Source: Acetobacterium sp. KB-1 (GTDB lineage: Bacteria > Bacillota > Clostridia > Eubacteriales > Eubacteriaceae). Taken from it: a stretch of 64,000 nt of DNA. The notes beneath the pieces were generated by a model. That model was given only the letters and a program-made list of their open reading frames with translations. It was not told the origin of the DNA and searched no databases. The stretch is taken from assembly GCF_003260995.1 (NCBI RefSeq), contig NZ_CP030040.1:333387-397386 (forward strand), read 5' to 3'. The position numbers were made by a program, and so were the translations under genes. Shown one piece after another: positions 61,132-64,000 of this stretch (positions are counted from its first letter, which is position 1; each line of letters starts with the position of its first letter).

Positions 61132-61821
61132 TTAAACAGAAATTCGGGCAAACCGTTCCATGCTGGCTGACATATTCTGACATTTTTTTTTGTAGGGGGA
61201 GTGTTTATGTTTAAACTCCGAGGCCAGTATCAGGGTATCCAGTTCTTCCACGCAGGCGATTGAGCCATCGTGGTATTTTAGCGACTGGAATAAATTATTA
61301 CTGACCAGGCAGTCAGATAGAGCCCGGTGAGCATTGGTATTCTGGATGGCGCATTTTTCACACAGAGAAGTTAGTTGATGATTGAGAACCGATCTTTGCC
61401 GTTCTCTGAATAGATCAATAATATCGATAAAATCGTTGGTCAGATCATGACCGATCGTTATTTTACAGTGATCGTACAAAAAATTTACATCAGAATTAAC
61501 CTTATGGCCAATTAATATATTGTCGTCGATAAAGGAAACGAAAGCGTCTAATACCTCAGCAATGGGGTTGGCATCGGTGAGCATATTATTGGTGATACCA
61601 GTCAGATTAGTAATATAAGAACTGATGGGGTTCTTTGGTTTGATTAGCATTTGAAAGACGGATGTGATTTTATCGTTGCGGACTTTAACAGCGCCGATTT
61701 CAATTATTTCACAGTTTTTGGGACTGAATCCGGTCGTCTCAATATCAATGATGACGTAATGATCCGGAAATTCAATCAGACTATTGCCTTTTTTTTCTCG
61801 AAGTATTCCATATTTATTCAT
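61132..61821 (-). CDS. DnaQ-like 3'-5' exonuclease
   Basis: 229 residues. Exo I VIIDIETTGFS (Asp, Glu), Exo II GHKVNSDVNFLYDH (Asp), Exo III AHRALSDC (His, Asp): a DEDDh exonuclease of the DNA polymerase III epsilon/PolC-proofreading type, standing alone without a polymerase domain. About 45 residues after Exo III are not part of the core. It probably trims or repairs DNA or degrades small nucleic acids. The gene ends against the GGDEF remnant, suggesting a deletion junction there. The start MNKYGIL has GGAGA upstream. Confidence 0.9.
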   Translation of the reverse strand: MNKYGILREKKGNSLIEFPDHYVIIDIETTGFSPKNCEIIEIGAVKVRNDKITSVFQMLIKPKNPISSYITNLTGITNNMLTDANPIAEVLDAFVSFIDDNILIGHKVNSDVNFLYDHCKITIGHDLTNDFIDIIDLFRERQRSVLNHQLTSLCEKCAIQNTNAHRALSDCLVSNNLFQSLKYHDGSIACVEELDTLILASEFKHKHSPYKKKCQNMSASMERFARISV

Positions 61822-61935
61822 TGGTTATTCTCCTAACAAGTTACTCTCTTTTTGCAGTTGGTCGTTTTTAATTGGTACTGCGTTATATTTATAACCAATT
61901 TGGAAGTGATTATTCATCTTAAATCATTGAAAAGA

Positions 61936-61971
61936 TAAAAAAACTCAATTCTGCAGATACAGAACTAAGTT
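61936..61971 (-). terminator. Terminator of the DUF3089 lipoprotein gene
   Basis: A 12-bp stem (61942-61953 with 61960-61971, two wobbles), with T7 on the minus strand. Confidence 0.8.
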
Positions 61972-61995
61972 TTCTAGTTTTACTTTAACAAGTAC

Positions 61996-63054
61996 TTATT
62001 TAACTTCTTTCAGGTAGTTTGCCACCCGCTCTTCGGCGTTGGCCCGGATATTGAAATAGTAGAAAGGAAAATCAAAGGTATGGAAAACGCCCCGGCCAAA
62101 GGTACCACCACCGGGTGCATATTGATCGACACTAACGGTGCTGCAGATCAGGACATTTTTGGTATTATCGACCTTGGCATCGGCAAAATTCATGACCTTT
62201 AAGGGGGTGCCATCGGCATTTTTGACCACAGACCCATCCGCATTTAATTGGAGGGAACCAAGATTGTCAGAGGCTGGTGCGACCGTTTCTTCGGTGGTCC
62301 AGCTAATTGGGTTGATAACATGGGCGGTGGGCAGAACCACACCATCAGAGCCTTCAATGGTAGGGGCCTGGGTATTGTAGGAAACAATGACCCCAGTGTC
62401 ACCAGAGCCAGAGGCAAATTTGAGGTCAGGATTTTCAGCCAGGTAGTCATCGGTAATGGAATAGCCAAGGACATAGGCAGCTACCATCCGTTTGTAAACG
62501 TCCGGGTGTTCTTTCATGTAATCCTGTAATATATAGATCATTACGTTGGAGCCCTGGGAATGACTGGCCAGAATAAAGGGTCGGCCATTGTTGTAATGCT
62601 CGATATAGTATTCAAAGGCGGCAGTGGCATCAGTCAGCGGCACGCCTTTAACGATGTCCTGTTGTTCCTCAACATCCATCGCCAGGGTGGAGCCGGCGTC
62701 ATCCTGACGGTAGTAGGGAGCAAAGATATTAGCTGAGGTTTCAAAGGCAGTGGCTTGTCGGTCATAGGCCAGTTTGGACTGTTGCAGCATGACTGGATTG
62801 TCGATTTCACAGATAATCGGGTCATCGGCGTTTACCTTGGCCCAGGCAGAGGGGTACAGGTAGAACACGTCCACCTCTTTGGTTATTTCAGCCGGAACAT
62901 TGAGCCAGTGTGCGCTCTGACTGTAATCCGTGGGGACGATGGCCTCCGAGGTTTCAATCTGGGCACCATCTTTTTTTGCGGTAGTACATCCGGCAACCAC
63001 CAGACAACAGATGACAAACGCCAGGGAGACTGATAGAATGATTTTTCTTTTCAT
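61996..63054 (-). CDS. DUF3089 alpha/beta-hydrolase-like lipoprotein
   Basis: 352 residues. A lipoprotein signal (KIILSVSLAFVICCLVVAGC) ends at Cys 22. The rest matches DUF3089: VFYLYPSAW, AAFEYYIEHYNNGRPFILASHSQGSNVM with nucleophile Ser in SHSQGS, and late CSTVSVDQYAPGGG and a His near the C-terminus in GVFHTFDFPFYYFNIRANAEERV. DUF3089 proteins are predicted secreted hydrolases of unknown substrate. AGGAGA lies upstream of the start. It has its own terminator. Confidence 0.85.
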   Translation of the reverse strand: MKRKIILSVSLAFVICCLVVAGCTTAKKDGAQIETSEAIVPTDYSQSAHWLNVPAEITKEVDVFYLYPSAWAKVNADDPIICEIDNPVMLQQSKLAYDRQATAFETSANIFAPYYRQDDAGSTLAMDVEEQQDIVKGVPLTDATAAFEYYIEHYNNGRPFILASHSQGSNVMIYILQDYMKEHPDVYKRMVAAYVLGYSITDDYLAENPDLKFASGSGDTGVIVSYNTQAPTIEGSDGVVLPTAHVINPISWTTEETVAPASDNLGSLQLNADGSVVKNADGTPLKVMNFADAKVDNTKNVLICSTVSVDQYAPGGGTFGRGVFHTFDFPFYYFNIRANAEERVANYLKEVK

Positions 63055-63263
63055 GTTGTTCTCCTTTATTTTGATTTAAATATAATTTAACGTTTTCATT
63101 ATAAGGGGAAATGGGTGAAAAGTATAGTGGCATAGTTGTAAAAGTACGGAAAATACTTTGGGATAAAAATTAAATGAGGTAGATATATAACAAAAGTCGT
63201 TGAAAAGAGGATATCGTAAATGATAGAATACAATCTTAACGACAACTAAACTGGAGGATGGTA

Positions 63264-64000
63264 ATGTTTCAATTGGATATTCGATTACTGATCGTAACGA
63301 TACTCTTTTTTTCGATTATTTTTGTGGATTTTTTAAGAAATAAAAAATTACCGCTTTTATCAAATAAATGTTTTGCGCTGATGCTTTATTTTACGGCGGT
63401 AAATCTTGTTTTTAATGTGCTTAAACTTTATACCACGGTCAACGTTGATGCGTTTATACCGCTGGTAGACCGGATGTTTAGCCAGCTTTTTTACGGCAGT
63501 ATGATCATGATTGTGGTGTTTCTTTTCTGGTATGTTGAAATTTTAGGGAATAATCAGAAACGGATGAAGTGGAAAAAGGTTCTGAGGCGTATGCTGCCCC
63601 TGGCTTTCCCGATGGTGATGATACTCTTTGGGGATTTGAATTACGAACTCCGCAATCAGCAATTATATGCCGATGGATCAATGGTTGTCGGATTCACATT
63701 AAGCCTGCTTTTCTATTGTGGATGGATTTTTGTGGATACGGTTCGTTATAAAAAGACGATCCAAAAAGAAAATCGGTTGGCTATCCAACTGGGGGTTCTG
63801 ATGCTGGTTGCCGGAGGCGGAATTCAACTCTTTAATTTTGGCCTGCTTTTTTCGGAAGTAGCGGTCACCCTGATGATTTTGTTTATCTATCTGGCCTTTG
63901 AAAATCCCAAAGAATACATCGATGAGGAAACAGGCTCCTTTAACAAACGGGCCTTTCATCTGGTGCTAAATGAAAAAAAAGAAGCTGAGAAGCCATTGAT
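63264..64000 (+). CDS. Multi-pass membrane protein, probably a GGDEF sensor; 3' end outside window
   Basis: The frame from ATG 63264 (GGAGG 6 nt upstream) is open to the window end, 245 residues so far. Six or seven membrane segments (LLIVTILFFSIIFVDFL, CFALMLYFTAVNLVFNVL, SMIMIVVFLFWYV, MLPLAFPMVMILFG, MVVGFTLSLLFYCGWIFV, LAIQLGVLMLVAGGGIQL, VAVTLMILFIYLAFE) are followed by NPKEYIDEETGSFNKRAFHLVL, which resembles the start of a GGDEF domain (D-x-x-T-G-x-x-N-x-R-x-F). The GGDEF core itself is beyond the window, so the call is provisional. Confidence 0.65.
   Translation, partial: MFQLDIRLLIVTILFFSIIFVDFLRNKKLPLLSNKCFALMLYFTAVNLVFNVLKLYTTVNVDAFIPLVDRMFSQLFYGSMIMIVVFLFWYVEILGNNQKRMKWKKVLRRMLPLAFPMVMILFGDLNYELRNQQLYADGSMVVGFTLSLLFYCGWIFVDTVRYKKTIQKENRLAIQLGVLMLVAGGGIQLFNFGLLFSEVAVTLMILFIYLAFENPKEYIDEETGSFNKRAFHLVLNEKKEAEKPL

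Overview
The window looks like chromosome from a strictly anaerobic Gram-positive acetogen, most likely Acetobacterium or a close relative in the Eubacteriaceae. This is inferred from gene content and not from a marker gene. The evidence is moderate to low GC, strong AGGAGG-type ribosome sites, Firmicute families (CpsB/CpsD-type phosphoregulation, LCP protein, AzlCD, GlpP, a perfect CIRCE box) and many oxygen-sensitive iron-sulfur or flavin enzymes (AsrABC, Hcp, flavodiiron protein, a GlpABC-like dehydrogenase). No rRNA, tRNA or CRISPR array was seen.

Layout. 1-1.1 kb: the right end of an IS with a DDE transposase and an overlapping small coiled-coil gene; it truncates a nucleotide-sugar epimerase. 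1.1-8.0 kb: exopolysaccharide assembly and control genes (UDP-glucose dehydrogenase, PHP phosphatase, 4,6-dehydratase, LCP ligase, Wzz and tyrosine kinase). 8.4-20.4 kb: a divergent ABC-F protein, two c-di-GMP proteins (GGDEF-EAL; PAS-GGDEF-HD-GYP with an altered HD motif), a QueG-like ferredoxin protein, a YczE membrane protein, a flavodoxin-like reductase and a LiaF/adhesin-like pair. 20.8-25.7 kb: two tandem chemoreceptors whose signalling halves are almost identical in DNA while their sensor halves differ. 25.8-32.3 kb: DUF815 ATPase, beta-CASP nuclease, MocR regulator, AzlCD exporter and a MORN lipoprotein. 32.5-38 kb: TrmB-type regulator, lysA and dapL, then htpG under CIRCE. 38-44.2 kb: a second ABC-F gene behind a long leader with a small ORF and tandem hairpins, a MalT-like LuxR regulator and a flavodiiron protein. 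44.5-49.1 kb (minus strand): asrABC and hcp, which handle sulfite and nitrosative stress. 49.4-51.9 kb: an unusual DUF2974-GAF-degenerate ABC ATPase fusion with a HAD phosphatase. 52.0-59.4 kb: glpP, a perfect 23-bp hairpin with a U-tract, and a six-gene catabolic operon (FGGY kinase, SDR, two flavoproteins, DUF1667, class II aldolase). 59.6-64 kb: an internally repeated acidic protein, a DUF2202 protein, a GGDEF remnant, a DnaQ-like exonuclease, a DUF3089 lipoprotein, and the start of a membrane protein running off the window.

Themes. The most suggestive parts are: (i) the GlpP-headed operon, read here as polyol phosphorylation, then flavoprotein oxidation of the polyol phosphate, then aldol cleavage; (ii) the GAF-linked pseudo-ABC protein; and (iii) a family of 98-184 bp palindromic repeats with GTACCG/CGGTAC ends, four copies plus a relic, confined to gaps between 34 and 48 kb. 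A second small GC-rich palindrome family marks gaps in the polyol operon. Cyclic-di-GMP genes recur (two intact GGDEF proteins, one remnant, and one candidate at the window edge).
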